From Chryseobacterium daecheongense (GTDB lineage: Bacteria > Bacteroidota > Bacteroidia > Flavobacteriales > Weeksellaceae): a stretch of 64,000 bases of DNA. The translations under genes were made by a program, and so were the position numbers. Shown piece by piece: positions 26,740 through 36,362 of the stretch (position 1 is the first letter of the stretch; each line of letters starts with the position of its first letter). The DNA lies in assembly GCA_027920525.1 (NCBI GenBank), contig CP115858.1, forward strand, positions 248,001 to 312,000. The letters are read 5' to 3'. The notes under the pieces were generated by a model. The model was not told the origin of the DNA, made no database searches, and saw nothing but the letters and a program-made list of their open reading frames with translations.

Positions 26740-26861
26740 ATGAATCATTTAAAAATATTTTTCTTATTGTGTTGTTTGGGTTTTGCCTGCAGATCTATGC
26801 TGCAGAACCGTTTATCAGTACTGAGAAAATCCCCGACGGAGGATTTGTAGTAAGAAATTAG
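26740..26861 (+). pseudogene. 5' remnant of a secreted glycosidase gene, possibly GH115-like
   Basis: ATG 26740 opens a signal-peptide-like frame (MNHLKIFFLLCCLGF) that stops at 26848-26850. From about 26775 a second frame reads YAAEPFISTEKIPDGGFVVRN and stops at 26859-26861. The EPFIS start matches the mature N-terminus of the intact GH115 gene at 28125 (ATEPFISFAKTENSVVLKERN). The sequence therefore looks like a signal peptide plus about 20 residues of a related protein, broken by a frameshift and truncated. The rest of the gene is absent; the SGNH esterase gene starts 25 nt later. Similarity is short, so GH115 ancestry is tentative. Confidence 0.5.
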
Positions 26862-26886
26862 AGATTAATAAAATAAAAAAGGAAAA

Positions 26887-28107
26887 ATGCGCTTCAAAAA
26901 CTTATACCTCTTCATCATTTCGGGATTTTTGGTTTCCTGCTCTTCCTCCCGTAGTCTGGAAAAGCAGTCATCCAAAGACCAGTGGCTCACTACCTGGGCA
27001 ACGGCTCCCCAATTGGTGGAACCCAAAAATCTTCCGCCGGAACCGGGGCTTTCAGGAAATACCTTGCGTCAGATTGTGCGTGTATCTGTGGGTGGAAAAA
27101 AATTGCGGTTACGTTTTTCCAACAAATATTCCATGGATAGTCTGGCGGTAAAAGCGGTTTCCATTGCTGTGCCGTCCGATAGCAGCAATGTGGATGCAGC
27201 CACTATCAGGACATTAACGTTTGAGAATAAAAACAATTTTAAAATTGCTCCCGGTTCTGATATTTATTCTGATGAAGTGAACTTTAATATGAAGCCTAAT
27301 TCGCTGCTGGCCATTACAATTTCCTATGCAAAAGTAACCCAATCTGTCACCGGACATCCGGGTTCAAGAACAACCTCTTTTATTGTTAAAGGTGAGCAGG
27401 CGAGTTCAGCAGTATTTAAAGATCCTGTAAAAACAGATCATTGGTATTCGCTTTTTAACATCGATGTAAAGACCGGTGAACCCTCGTATGCGGTGGCTAT
27501 TATGGGAAATTCCATTACCGACGGAAGAGGATCGGGAACCAACAGACAGAATCGCTGGTCGGATATTTTTTCGCAGCGGTTACTGGCGAATCCTTCTACC
27601 GGGAATGTAAGTGTTCTTAATTTCGGGATTGGAGGGAATTGTGTGGTGCGCGGTGGCTTAGGCCCTACGGCATTAGACCGTTTCGATTATAATATCCTCA
27701 ATCAGCAGGGCGTAAAATGGTTGATCATTCTGGAAGGAGTGAATGATCTAGGAGGAACAAGAGATCCTGATGACGCTTCCAAAAGAACAGAAGAACTGAT
27801 TGCTGCTTACCAGGTGATGATTGATAAGGCACATGCTAAGGGAATTAAAGTGTACGGAGCAACGATTCTTCCTTTCGGAAAGTCATTTTACGACAAACCT
27901 TTCCGTATTGAGGCCTGGAAAAAAGTAAACGACTGGATCAGGAACAGCGGGAAGTTTGATGCCGTCATCGATTTTGCAACACACATGCAAAGTGAAAATC
28001 CGGAAGTCATCTTAAACGATATGCACGATCATGATTTTCTTCACCCCAATGAGATCGGCTACAGGAGAATGGGAGAATTTGTGGATCTGAACTTATTTAA
28101 AAATTAA
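26887..28107 (+). CDS. SGNH/GDSL-family esterase lipoprotein
   Basis: 406 residues. N-terminal lipobox FLVSC with C18 predicts a lipoprotein. SGNH blocks: catalytic Ser in AIMGNSITDGRGSG (block I), the Gly of NFGIGGN (block II), the Asn of EGVNDLGG (block III) and the Asp/His of DHDFLHPNEIGYRRMG (block V). The first 190 residues form a beta-rich region (GLSGNTLRQIVRVSVGGKKLRLRFSN) of the type found in secreted SGNH carbohydrate esterases. Probable deacetylation of hemicellulose or other glycans. Next gene (GH115) begins 17 nt after the stop, suggesting one transcript, which fits removal of acetyl groups near glucuronosyl branches (inference). Confidence 0.85.
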   Translation: MRFKNLYLFIISGFLVSCSSSRSLEKQSSKDQWLTTWATAPQLVEPKNLPPEPGLSGNTLRQIVRVSVGGKKLRLRFSNKYSMDSLAVKAVSIAVPSDSSNVDAATIRTLTFENKNNFKIAPGSDIYSDEVNFNMKPNSLLAITISYAKVTQSVTGHPGSRTTSFIVKGEQASSAVFKDPVKTDHWYSLFNIDVKTGEPSYAVAIMGNSITDGRGSGTNRQNRWSDIFSQRLLANPSTGNVSVLNFGIGGNCVVRGGLGPTALDRFDYNILNQQGVKWLIILEGVNDLGGTRDPDDASKRTEELIAAYQVMIDKAHAKGIKVYGATILPFGKSFYDKPFRIEAWKKVNDWIRNSGKFDAVIDFATHMQSENPEVILNDMHDHDFLHPNEIGYRRMGEFVDLNLFKN

Positions 28108-28124
28108 AATCAAAAAGATATAGT

Positions 28125-30647
28125 ATGAATTTTACAAAAAACATTTCGTTGTTTCTTACGTTGTTGTTTATATTTTTTGTAAAAGCAACCGAACCATTTA
28201 TTTCTTTTGCTAAGACAGAAAATTCGGTGGTGTTGAAAGAGCGTAATTCAGGTTTGATGCTTTTTTCAGACAGTGATTCGGATAAAGGAATTCTGCGTGC
28301 CGTTGCGAATCTTCAATCTGATTTTCAAAAAGTAACCGGTGTTCAGCCTCATCTTATTTCCCAAAACTCTGGCTTGAACGGAATGATCATCATTATTGGT
28401 GAAGCAGGTAAAAGCAAAACTATTGATGATCTAATTCGTCAAAAAAAGCTGGATGGAAAAGCATTAACAGGGAAAAGGGAAAAATATATTATTCAGAATG
28501 TCAGCAATCCTTTTCCGGGCATTTCCGAAGCCATTGTGATTGCAGGAAGCGATAAAAGGGGAACCATTTACGGAGTTTATGAAATGTCTCAGCAGATAGG
28601 TGTTTCGCCCTGGTACTACTGGGCAGATGTTCCGGTTGAGAAAAAAGAAAATGTATACTTTAAAAAAGGGATCTATACCGATGGTGAGCCTGCTGTAGAG
28701 TATCGTGGCATTTTTCTTAACGATGAAGAACCTTCACTTGGAGGCTGGGCAAGAGCAACTTTTGGCGGGGTTAATTCTAAATTTTACGAAAAAGTTTTTG
28801 AACTGATCCTGCGTCTTAAAGGAAACTATATATGGCCGGCAATGTGGGGGAAAGCATTCTATGACGACGATCCTCTGAGCGGCCCTTTAGCAAATGAAAT
28901 GGGTATTGTGATGGGAACTTCTCACCATGAGCCTATGGCTTTGGCACAAACCGACTGGCACAGGTATATCAAAAAAAATAACCTCCCGAATGTCTGGGAC
29001 TACTCTAAAAACACAGAAGTGCTGCAAAAATTCTGGAAATCCGGACTCGAAAGAAGCAAAAACTGGGAAAAGCTCGTTACAGTGGGAATGCGGGGTGACG
29101 GCGACGAAGCGATGGGAGAGGGAACCAATATTTCCCTGCTCGAGAAAATTGTAAAAGATCAGCGCAAAATCATTGCTGATGTTACAGGTAAAAAAGCGGA
29201 GAAAACACCTCAGGTGTGGGCATTGTATAAAGAAGTTCAGGACTATTATGATAAAGGAATGCGGGTTCCGGATGATGTAATCCTGCTGTTCTGTGATGAT
29301 AACTGGGGAAATGTAAGAAAGCTTCCGGATCTTTCAAAACCTTTGCATAAAGGAGGCTATGGAATCTATTACCACTTTGATTATGTAGGCGGCCCGAGAA
29401 ACTCCAAATGGATCAACATCAGTCCCATCCAGAGAGTCTGGGAACAGATGAATCTTTCTTACGAACATAAAGTAGATAAGCTTTGGGTTGTGAATGTAGG
29501 AGATTTAAAACCCATGGAGTTTCCGATCAGTTTTTTCCTGGAAATGGCCTGGAATCCGAAGCAGTTTAATGCTAAAAACCTTTTGGAATATACTGAGAAA
29601 TGGGCTGCTCAGCAGTTTGGTGGAAAACACGCCAAAGAAATTGCCGGGATGATTAATCTGTATGCCAAATACAACAGAAGAGTAACTCCTGAAACCCTTG
29701 ACAGTAAAACGTACAGCCTTGAGAATTACCATGAATTTGAAACGGTTTTAAATGATTACAGAGCATTGGCCGTAGAAGCTTTACGGTTAAAAGAGCAGAT
29801 TCCGGCTGAGTACCAGGATGCGTATTATCAGTTGGTTTTGTATCCGATTGATGCATGCAGTAATTTATACGAAATGTATTATGCGGTAGCAAAAAACAGG
29901 GAACTGGCAGCGAAAAAAGATTCGGAAGCCAATTTCTACGCAGATAAAGTGAAGGCATGTTTTGAAAGAAACGCTTATCTGGATAATCAATACAATAATG
30001 TGATTGCCGGAGGAAAATGGAAGCATATGATGGATCAGATGAGGATAGGATATAAAAGCTGGGCAGACGGAAAAGAAAATATAATGCCTGAAGTCACCTA
30101 TATTTCTGAAGCTGAGGTTCCCAAAGAAAAGATATTTCAGGAGAAAAACGGCTATGTTTCCATTGAAGCAGAAAATTTTGCAAGAATGAGCAATTCTGAA
30201 CGAATCCATTGGGAAGTGATTCCTGATTTTGGAAAAACAAAGTCGGGAGTGACAACCTTTCCGCAGAATGCATATCCTAAAAGCGATGAAAATATCTGGC
30301 TTGAATATGATATCAATTTTGAATCAAAAGGTGAGTTTGAAGTCCAGCTATTATTAGCCCCGACTTTAAATTTTAATCATAATAAAGGACTTCGCTATGA
30401 AATTTCTTTTGACAATGAAACTCCGCAAATTGTCAACTTCAATGGCCATTACAAAGGAGAATTGGGAAGATGGCAGTCAGAACATATTATTAAATCTGTT
30501 ACAAAACATTCGGTTCAGCAGGCTGGAAAACATACATTACGTTTCAGAGTGCTGGAACCCGGTATTGTCCTTGAAAAACTCCTGATCAACACCGGAGGAT
30601 TAAAACCCTCTTACCTGGGCGCTCCGGAAAGCGAAATGCTTCACTGA
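28125..30647 (+). CDS. GH115 xylan alpha-1,2-glucuronidase
   Basis: 840 residues, signal peptide about 1-21 (FVKA|TEP). GH115 motifs: IAGSDKRGTIYGVYEMSQQIGVSPWYYWADVP, YRGIFLNDEEPSLGGWA, GNYIWPAMWGKAF, MGTSHHEPMALA, VTVGMRGDGDEAM, LLFCDDNWGN, GGYGIYYHFDYVGGPRNSKWIN. The C-terminal all-beta domain ends with FRVLEPGIVLEKLLINTGGLKPSYLGAPES, typical of the family. These enzymes remove (4-O-methyl-)glucuronic acid from both internal and terminal xylose of glucuronoxylan, unlike GH67, which needs a terminal position. The freed uronate would feed the uxa/uxu/kdg genes at the left of the window. Followed by 265 nt before the GH30 xylanase gene. Confidence 0.95.
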   Translation: MNFTKNISLFLTLLFIFFVKATEPFISFAKTENSVVLKERNSGLMLFSDSDSDKGILRAVANLQSDFQKVTGVQPHLISQNSGLNGMIIIIGEAGKSKTIDDLIRQKKLDGKALTGKREKYIIQNVSNPFPGISEAIVIAGSDKRGTIYGVYEMSQQIGVSPWYYWADVPVEKKENVYFKKGIYTDGEPAVEYRGIFLNDEEPSLGGWARATFGGVNSKFYEKVFELILRLKGNYIWPAMWGKAFYDDDPLSGPLANEMGIVMGTSHHEPMALAQTDWHRYIKKNNLPNVWDYSKNTEVLQKFWKSGLERSKNWEKLVTVGMRGDGDEAMGEGTNISLLEKIVKDQRKIIADVTGKKAEKTPQVWALYKEVQDYYDKGMRVPDDVILLFCDDNWGNVRKLPDLSKPLHKGGYGIYYHFDYVGGPRNSKWINISPIQRVWEQMNLSYEHKVDKLWVVNVGDLKPMEFPISFFLEMAWNPKQFNAKNLLEYTEKWAAQQFGGKHAKEIAGMINLYAKYNRRVTPETLDSKTYSLENYHEFETVLNDYRALAVEALRLKEQIPAEYQDAYYQLVLYPIDACSNLYEMYYAVAKNRELAAKKDSEANFYADKVKACFERNAYLDNQYNNVIAGGKWKHMMDQMRIGYKSWADGKENIMPEVTYISEAEVPKEKIFQEKNGYVSIEAENFARMSNSERIHWEVIPDFGKTKSGVTTFPQNAYPKSDENIWLEYDINFESKGEFEVQLLLAPTLNFNHNKGLRYEISFDNETPQIVNFNGHYKGELGRWQSEHIIKSVTKHSVQQAGKHTLRFRVLEPGIVLEKLLINTGGLKPSYLGAPESEMLH

Positions 30648-30912
30648 GTGACCAATACTCACCACAAACAACACTTTAATTATGAAACACTAATCTTAAT
30701 TCACATTCCAATCTGAAATACAGTTCCCTCACAGAGAATGAAGAGAAAGAACAGCGAATGATTTTGTAAGCAACTTTATTTAACAGATCGCTGCCTGATA
30801 TCATTCAGGGTATTTTCCTGACGGTTTTTGAAAATGAACCGTCTTGATGGGGAATCTATTGCCCTTACTTTAATTGTTTACGAAAATCACAACTATCTAA
30901 AACTAAACCATT
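30648..30912. other. Spacer between GH115 and GH30 with two small inverted repeats
   Basis: No gene seen. CCTGA-TATCAT-TCAGG lies at 30794-30809, and GACGGTT (30820-30826) pairs with AACCGTC (30837-30843). Neither is followed by a T run, so they are weak terminator candidates or leader structures for the GH30 mRNA. Confidence 0.4.
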
Positions 30913-33651
30913 ATGAAAAAAAATTTAAGTCTTCTCTGCATTCATTCTATATGTTTGTTTTTCAGCTGTCTGGTGTATGGGCAGCTTACAACCGTAAAAA
31001 TTGATAAGAATATTCCTTATCAGAAAATAAAAGGATTCGGAGGATTTGTCTGCAGTCCCCAGTTTGCCTATAACCATATGTCTACCTCAGAAATTCAGAC
31101 GCTTTGGGGCGCTTCCAGTGAAGGTGGATATAATATTATGAGATTGTATATTCCCGAAAACAGCAGTAACTGGAGCTCAGTACTGGCTACAGCACAGCTC
31201 GCCAAATCTATGGGACTTACCATTTTTGCTTCGCCTTGGACAATGCCCGCAGCCTGGAAAACCAATAACCATGTGAATGCAGTGTATACTGATGCGAACG
31301 GAGTACAGCAGGTAGGATATTTAAAGCCGGAAAATTATCAGGATTATGCCCTTTATCTTAACAGCTTTGTTACCTATCTCCAGAACAACGGAGTAGAGCT
31401 TGATTATATCTCCATTCAAAATGAACCGGATGAGATGGCACAGTATCAAGGATGCATCTGGACTCCTGCACAGATTACTAATTTTATCAAAAATTACGGA
31501 CAGCTTATCAACTGTAAAGTGATTGCCCCGGAAAGTGTGGGATTTACGGATAATTTTGCCAGTGCTTTGCTGGATCCTACAGCAATGGCTAATTTTGAAG
31601 TGTATGGCGGGCATCAATATGGGCTTATGCAGTCTACTTACAAACAATTTCAGAATTATAACAAAGAAATCTGGCAGACAGAATATCTGATCAACTGGAA
31701 CTCATCATCTACCCAGCCGGCAAGAGATTTCAGCTGGAATACCGATGCATTTACCTTTGCCAGCAGCGTCAACAATGCTTTATTGGGTAATATCAATGCA
31801 TGGATCCATTACTCTGCCAAACGCTATTATGGCTTAATGGGTGACGGAACTTACGGAACTCCCGCAGGTGTAATGACCAAAAGAGGCTATATTCTTTCAC
31901 ATTATGCCAAGTACACAACAGGAAAGACGAGAATAGAAGCTAAATGGGATGACAAAACCGGAGTTTTACAAGGCTCTTCTTATATTTCCCAGGATGGAAA
32001 TCAGGTTGTTCTTATGGTCATCAATCCTTCTCAGAACACGTATAGCTTGAAGGTTGACTTGCCTTTTTACACAACTTCAGGAACAAAAGTATTGACCAAT
32101 ACACAATCCAATATGGTTACCACACCTATTTCTTTGAGTACAGCAACGTTTCGGCCAACGGCTGATATCAGCCCTTCCAGTGTCATGACTTTCGTTTTTA
32201 ATAAAAGTGGGGACAGATCTGCTTCTCTGATGACAGGCGGTGACATCCATTATAATAAAATTGAAACACTGACTCCTACCAGTATGGCTTTTGGTACAGG
32301 GTTCAATATAAGCAATACAACGGTGACGTTCTCCAATCCAAGCCCTCTTATCAGTAATAATATGACTGCGGCTAACGGATATCTTCAGCTTAATGACCGA
32401 TACAATAAACTGATCCTGCATGTAAACAGCTATACAACAGCGGGACAAAGTTATTCGGACAATACGACTTTATATTACATCAACAGCCAGGGGGTAACGA
32501 AATCATATAACTACGGCAAGATTAATTTTCCGCAGGGAGGAAACTTCGATATCACATTAGATATTTCAAGACAGGTGCTTACAGATGGATGCAAAGGAAT
32601 TTTAGGACTGAGAAATTCCAATTACAGCTCTGTGCTTACAATTAATCTGGGAGATGTCTATTTCAATGTGGGTAATGAAATTGCCTCAAAATTCGGCGGA
32701 ACCTATTCCGCAAGCGACAGCTATCTGATGGATGCACTGGAAAATGGCTACTACACTTCTGTAGACTTCAGAAATGCAGCAGGAGTTACTTCCTCCAATA
32801 ACTGGCAGCCTATGAGTGCTAACTCTAACAGCATTTATTATGTGAATTCAAACGTAAGTTCATCCGCCAATAATGTGATTTCAGGTACAGCTTGTCCAAA
32901 TCTTGTCCTTTCCGGTCAGGGTATGGATTTTCAGGTGCCGTTTAACTTCACAGCCAATGCTGCCTCTTACAGCCGTACATTTAATGGTTACGATGTGCTG
33001 ATCCTGCCATTCCAGGCTAATATACCTTCCGGAGTTACTGCTTATATGATGTCTCCGAATGCCAATAATATCAGCTGTACCGCAATTTCAAACGGAATCA
33101 TTCCTGCAAACACTCCGGTAATCGTCAATACGACAGGGAATATTACTTTCAGCGGTACAGGAAATGTTTCCACACCCAAAGCAATCACGGTCAATCAAAT
33201 GAACGGAGTTTACCAGGGCATCAAAGTTCCGGCGAATGCTTATATGCTGAAAACAGAAAACGGAGTAACAGGCTTCTATAAAGTAACTGCCGGAAGTGAG
33301 CCTGCAATAGGATCTTTCAAAGCATATCTTACAGAAGAAAATGGCTATTCTGCCAATGTTCTTCCTTTAAATTTCGGATCGTTAAGTGCCAGAAATATCT
33401 CTGCTGAAGCTAAAAAAGATGTTGTGAAAATATATCCTAATCCGGTAAAAGCAGACCTTTTCATTGATTCTGATTTGTCAGAAGCAGCTGCCACCATTTT
33501 TGATGGAAGAGGAAGTGTCATCAGGTCCGGATTGAAGATAAACTCAGGAAAAAACCAAATTAATGTGGGAGATTTCCCGGCCGGTATTTACTTTATTGAG
33601 GTTACTCAAAAAAATAATACAGTAGTGAAACAAAAATTGATCAAAGAGTAA
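30913..33651 (+). CDS. GH30 glucuronoxylanase-like enzyme with T9SS sorting domain
   Basis: 912 residues, signal peptide 1-23 (VYG|Q). The GH30 barrel spans about 27-330: acid/base E171 in SIQNEPDEMAQYQGCIW and nucleophile E257 in IWQTEYLIN, then the small side beta-domain to about 430 (VVLMVINPSQNTYSLKVDLP). QNEPD...GCIW resembles GH30_8 glucuronoxylanases, which need a glucuronosyl side chain for cleavage. Residues about 440-830 are beta-rich modules with repeated Thr/Ser, plausibly carbohydrate binding. The last 75 residues (VKIYPNPVKADLFIDS... to VVKQKLIKE) are a type A T9SS C-terminal domain, so it is exported across the outer membrane. It is the only obvious T9SS cargo in the window. 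Confidence 0.88.
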   Translation: MKKNLSLLCIHSICLFFSCLVYGQLTTVKIDKNIPYQKIKGFGGFVCSPQFAYNHMSTSEIQTLWGASSEGGYNIMRLYIPENSSNWSSVLATAQLAKSMGLTIFASPWTMPAAWKTNNHVNAVYTDANGVQQVGYLKPENYQDYALYLNSFVTYLQNNGVELDYISIQNEPDEMAQYQGCIWTPAQITNFIKNYGQLINCKVIAPESVGFTDNFASALLDPTAMANFEVYGGHQYGLMQSTYKQFQNYNKEIWQTEYLINWNSSSTQPARDFSWNTDAFTFASSVNNALLGNINAWIHYSAKRYYGLMGDGTYGTPAGVMTKRGYILSHYAKYTTGKTRIEAKWDDKTGVLQGSSYISQDGNQVVLMVINPSQNTYSLKVDLPFYTTSGTKVLTNTQSNMVTTPISLSTATFRPTADISPSSVMTFVFNKSGDRSASLMTGGDIHYNKIETLTPTSMAFGTGFNISNTTVTFSNPSPLISNNMTAANGYLQLNDRYNKLILHVNSYTTAGQSYSDNTTLYYINSQGVTKSYNYGKINFPQGGNFDITLDISRQVLTDGCKGILGLRNSNYSSVLTINLGDVYFNVGNEIASKFGGTYSASDSYLMDALENGYYTSVDFRNAAGVTSSNNWQPMSANSNSIYYVNSNVSSSANNVISGTACPNLVLSGQGMDFQVPFNFTANAASYSRTFNGYDVLILPFQANIPSGVTAYMMSPNANNISCTAISNGIIPANTPVIVNTTGNITFSGTGNVSTPKAITVNQMNGVYQGIKVPANAYMLKTENGVTGFYKVTAGSEPAIGSFKAYLTEENGYSANVLPLNFGSLSARNISAEAKKDVVKIYPNPVKADLFIDSDLSEAAATIFDGRGSVIRSGLKINSGKNQINVGDFPAGIYFIEVTQKNNTVVKQKLIKE

Positions 33652-33748
33652 ATTGAGTCCAAAGCCATCATGAGCACTGCTTATGGTGGCTTTATTTCTA
33701 CAATTTGGTAGATGAAAACCAAAAGTAAGTAGGATTTACTATTAATTT

Positions 33749-33767
33749 AAGTGTATTATTTACATTT
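33749..33767. promoter_or_regulatory. Putative AraR operator, GH3-GH51 promoter
   Basis: AAGTGT-ATTATTT-ACATTT, one of five copies of AARTGT-N7-ACAYTT. Its right arm sits 16 nt before the TATATTTG -7 box, so it covers the -33 region. A bound protein would block RNA polymerase, which suits a repressor. Confidence 0.7.
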
Positions 33768-33783
33768 ATTTAAAATAGAACGT

Positions 33784-33791
33784 TATATTTG
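33784..33791 (+). promoter_or_regulatory. Bacteroidota -7 promoter box (TATATTTG)
   Basis: Exact match to TAnnTTTG. The surrounding 49 bp are nearly identical to the araB promoter at 38664-38712 (4 mismatches), which supports a real promoter. Confidence 0.7.
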
Positions 33792-33947
33792 TTTTTCATT
33801 GCATTGTTGCTGAATAATACTGGCAATTTGTATAAAATAAGAATGAAAATATAATTATCCGTAAAAATCTGTAAAATCAGTGGGTTGAAAATGATTAATC
33901 ACAAAATCAACAACCATTTTTCGGACATTATTGAAACTATACTACCT

Positions 33948-36362
33948 ATGAAAAGAATTGTATTAATGCTATGTGCAACACTGACAGCACCTTTATTTTT
34001 TGCCCAGAGCCATTATAAATACCCATTCAGAAACCCGGATCTTCCGGTTAATGAAAGAATAGAGAACCTTCTTACTCTGCTGACAACAGAAGAAAAGATA
34101 GGAATGATGATGGACAATTCCCAGGCAGTTCCCCGTTTGGAAATTCCTGCCTACGGATGGTGGAATGAAGCACTTCACGGAGTGGCCAGAGCAGGAACAG
34201 CTACTGTTTTCCCTCAGGCAATCGGGATGGCGGCCACATGGGATGTTCCGGAGCATTTTAAAACTTTTGAAATGATTTCTGATGAAGCACGGGCAAAATA
34301 CAACAGATCTTTTGATGAGGCTCTAAAAACAGGGCGGTACGAAGGATTGACCTTCTGGACTCCCAATATCAATATTTTTCGTGACCCAAGATGGGGAAGA
34401 GGCCAGGAAACCTATGGTGAAGACCCTTATCTTACCTCCGTTCTTGGCGTTGCTGCAGTAAAGGGTTTGCAGGGAAACGACCCGAAATTTTTTAAAACCC
34501 ACGCCTGCGCCAAACATTTTGCAGTACATAGCGGACCGGAATGGAACCGCCACTCTTATAACGCAGAAATCTCAAAAAGAGATCTGTATGAGACGTACCT
34601 TCCCGCTTTCAAAGCATTGGTTCAGGAAGGAAATGTAAGAGAAGTGATGTGCGCCTACAATGCTTTTGACGGGCAGCCATGTTGTGCAAACAATACTTTA
34701 CTTACTGAAATTCTCCGTGGAAAATGGAAGTATGACGGAATGGTGGTCTCAGACTGCTGGGCACTGGCCGATTTCTTTCAGAAAAAATACCACGGCACCC
34801 ATCCTGACGAAAAAACAACCGCAGCAGATGCCCTGAAACATTCTACGGATCTGGAATGCGGAGATACCTATAACAATCTGAATAAATCTCTGGCAAGCGG
34901 ACTGATTACCGAAAAGGATATTGATGAGTCGATGCGCAGAATTCTTAAAGGCTGGTTTGAGCTGGGAATGCTTGATCCGAAATCTTCCGTTCACTGGAAT
35001 ACCATTCCGTATTCTGTAGTCGATTCTGAAGATCATAAAAAGCAGGCACTGAAAATGGCACAAAAATCAATTGTGCTGATGAAAAATGAAAACAATGTTC
35101 TGCCTCTCAGCAGAAGTATTAAAAAAATTGCCGTCGTAGGCCCGAATGCTGATGACGGATTGATGCAGTTAGGAAACTATAATGGAACCCCTTCTTCCAT
35201 TGTAACGATTTTAGGCGGAATCAAAACCAAATTTCCAAATGCTGAAATTATTTACGAAAAAGGAAGCGAAGTAACAGATCCTTCTTCCAGAACGTCATTA
35301 TACCAGAATTTTATCAGTCAGAAAAACGGCGCAAAAGGAATGAAAGTAGAGTTTTTCAATAATAATGAATTCAAAGGGCAGCCGGCCAATACTTCCGTAA
35401 ATTCTACTGCCATCAGCTATAACAGCTTTGGAGGAACCCAGCTTGCACCCAATGTAGGAAGAGAAAATACCTCAGCCATCATTTCAGGGATTTTCAAAAG
35501 TACCTATACAGGAGAGGTTGTGTTTTCTGCTTCCACTTCCGATATATATACCCTTTTCGTGGACGGAGAAGAAATCGCAACAAGAAAAGGACCTGATGCA
35601 AGACACCCTTCAGAGTTTCCTGTAAAAATGGAAAAAGGAAAAGAATATCAGATAGAACTGCGTCATACACAAAAAGGAAAATATGTAAGCATCAGCTTTG
35701 AGGTCTACAGAAAAGACCCTGTTAATTTTGCTTCGGTGAGGGAAAAGGTGAAAAGTGCGGACGTCATTGTCTTCGCAGGCGGGCTTTCTCCGAGTCTGGA
35801 AGGTGAAGAGATGATGGTGAATGCAGAAGGCTTCAAAGGAGGTGACAAAACTTCGATTGCCCTTCCTAAAGTCCAGAGGGACCTGTTGGCGGAGCTTAGA
35901 AAAACCGGAAAACCTGTTGTTTTTGTTCTTTGCACCGGAAGCGCGCTGGGATTGGAGCAGGACGAGAAAAATTATGATGCTTTACTAAATGCCTGGTATG
36001 GCGGGCAATCCGGAGGAACTGCCGTAGCAGATGTTTTGGCAGGAGATTATAACCCTTCCGGAAAATTACCCATTACCTTTTACAAAAACCTTGAACAGCT
36101 GGATAACGCCCTTTCAAAGACAAGCAAGCACGAAGGATTTGAAAATTATGATATGCAGGGGAGAACGTACCGTTATATGACGGAAAAGCCTCTTTATCCG
36201 TTCGGACATGGGCTGAGTTATTCAAAATTTGTTTACGGAGATTCAAAACTGAGCAAAAATACGATCAGTACCAACGAAAATGTTGACGATCACAATTCCG
36301 GTAACCAATGTTTCAGAAAGGGATGGAGAAGAAGTGGTTCAGGTCTATATCAAAAGAAATAA
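33948..36362 (+). CDS. GH3 beta-xylosidase/beta-glucosidase with PA14 insertion, C-terminus frameshifted
   Basis: ATG 33948 is chosen because it starts a clean signal peptide (MKRIVLMLCATLTAPLFFA|Q). 804 residues are encoded to the stop at 36362. Domains: GH3 N-terminal barrel with nucleophile D269 in GMVVSDCWAL and the KHFAVHSGPEWNRH loop, then the GH3 C-terminal domain (VLMKNENNVLPLS, VVGPNADD) interrupted by a PA14 insertion (about 455-595, MKVEFFNNNEFKG... to SISFEVYRKD), then ALLNAWYGGQSGG and GHGLSYSKF. Normal GH3 proteins of this kind end in a fibronectin-III-like domain. Here the frame shifts at about 36282-36287 and the chain ends in a missense tail (DDHNSGNQCFRKGWRRSGSGLYQKK). The missing part is in the +1 frame (36283-36582). 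The catalytic domains are intact. GH51 follows. Confidence 0.88.
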   Translation: MKRIVLMLCATLTAPLFFAQSHYKYPFRNPDLPVNERIENLLTLLTTEEKIGMMMDNSQAVPRLEIPAYGWWNEALHGVARAGTATVFPQAIGMAATWDVPEHFKTFEMISDEARAKYNRSFDEALKTGRYEGLTFWTPNINIFRDPRWGRGQETYGEDPYLTSVLGVAAVKGLQGNDPKFFKTHACAKHFAVHSGPEWNRHSYNAEISKRDLYETYLPAFKALVQEGNVREVMCAYNAFDGQPCCANNTLLTEILRGKWKYDGMVVSDCWALADFFQKKYHGTHPDEKTTAADALKHSTDLECGDTYNNLNKSLASGLITEKDIDESMRRILKGWFELGMLDPKSSVHWNTIPYSVVDSEDHKKQALKMAQKSIVLMKNENNVLPLSRSIKKIAVVGPNADDGLMQLGNYNGTPSSIVTILGGIKTKFPNAEIIYEKGSEVTDPSSRTSLYQNFISQKNGAKGMKVEFFNNNEFKGQPANTSVNSTAISYNSFGGTQLAPNVGRENTSAIISGIFKSTYTGEVVFSASTSDIYTLFVDGEEIATRKGPDARHPSEFPVKMEKGKEYQIELRHTQKGKYVSISFEVYRKDPVNFASVREKVKSADVIVFAGGLSPSLEGEEMMVNAEGFKGGDKTSIALPKVQRDLLAELRKTGKPVVFVLCTGSALGLEQDEKNYDALLNAWYGGQSGGTAVADVLAGDYNPSGKLPITFYKNLEQLDNALSKTSKHEGFENYDMQGRTYRYMTEKPLYPFGHGLSYSKFVYGDSKLSKNTISTNENVDDHNSGNQCFRKGWRRSGSGLYQKK

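Larger units (their letters stand above)
33652..33947. other. Promoter and 150-nt leader region of the GH3-GH51 unit
   Basis: Contains the AAGTGT-N7-ACATTT palindrome (33749-33767) and a TAnnTTTG -7 box (33784-33791). From the -7 box to the GH3 ATG is about 157 nt. In-frame TTG 33885 and ATG 33891 lie inside this leader, but starting there would place 19-21 residues in front of a normal signal peptide. Confidence 0.5.

Noticed and set aside
33885..33947. Upstream in-frame starts (TTG 33885, ATG 33891) for the GH3 gene
   Set aside because: They add 19-21 residues in front of a complete signal peptide that starts at ATG 33948.
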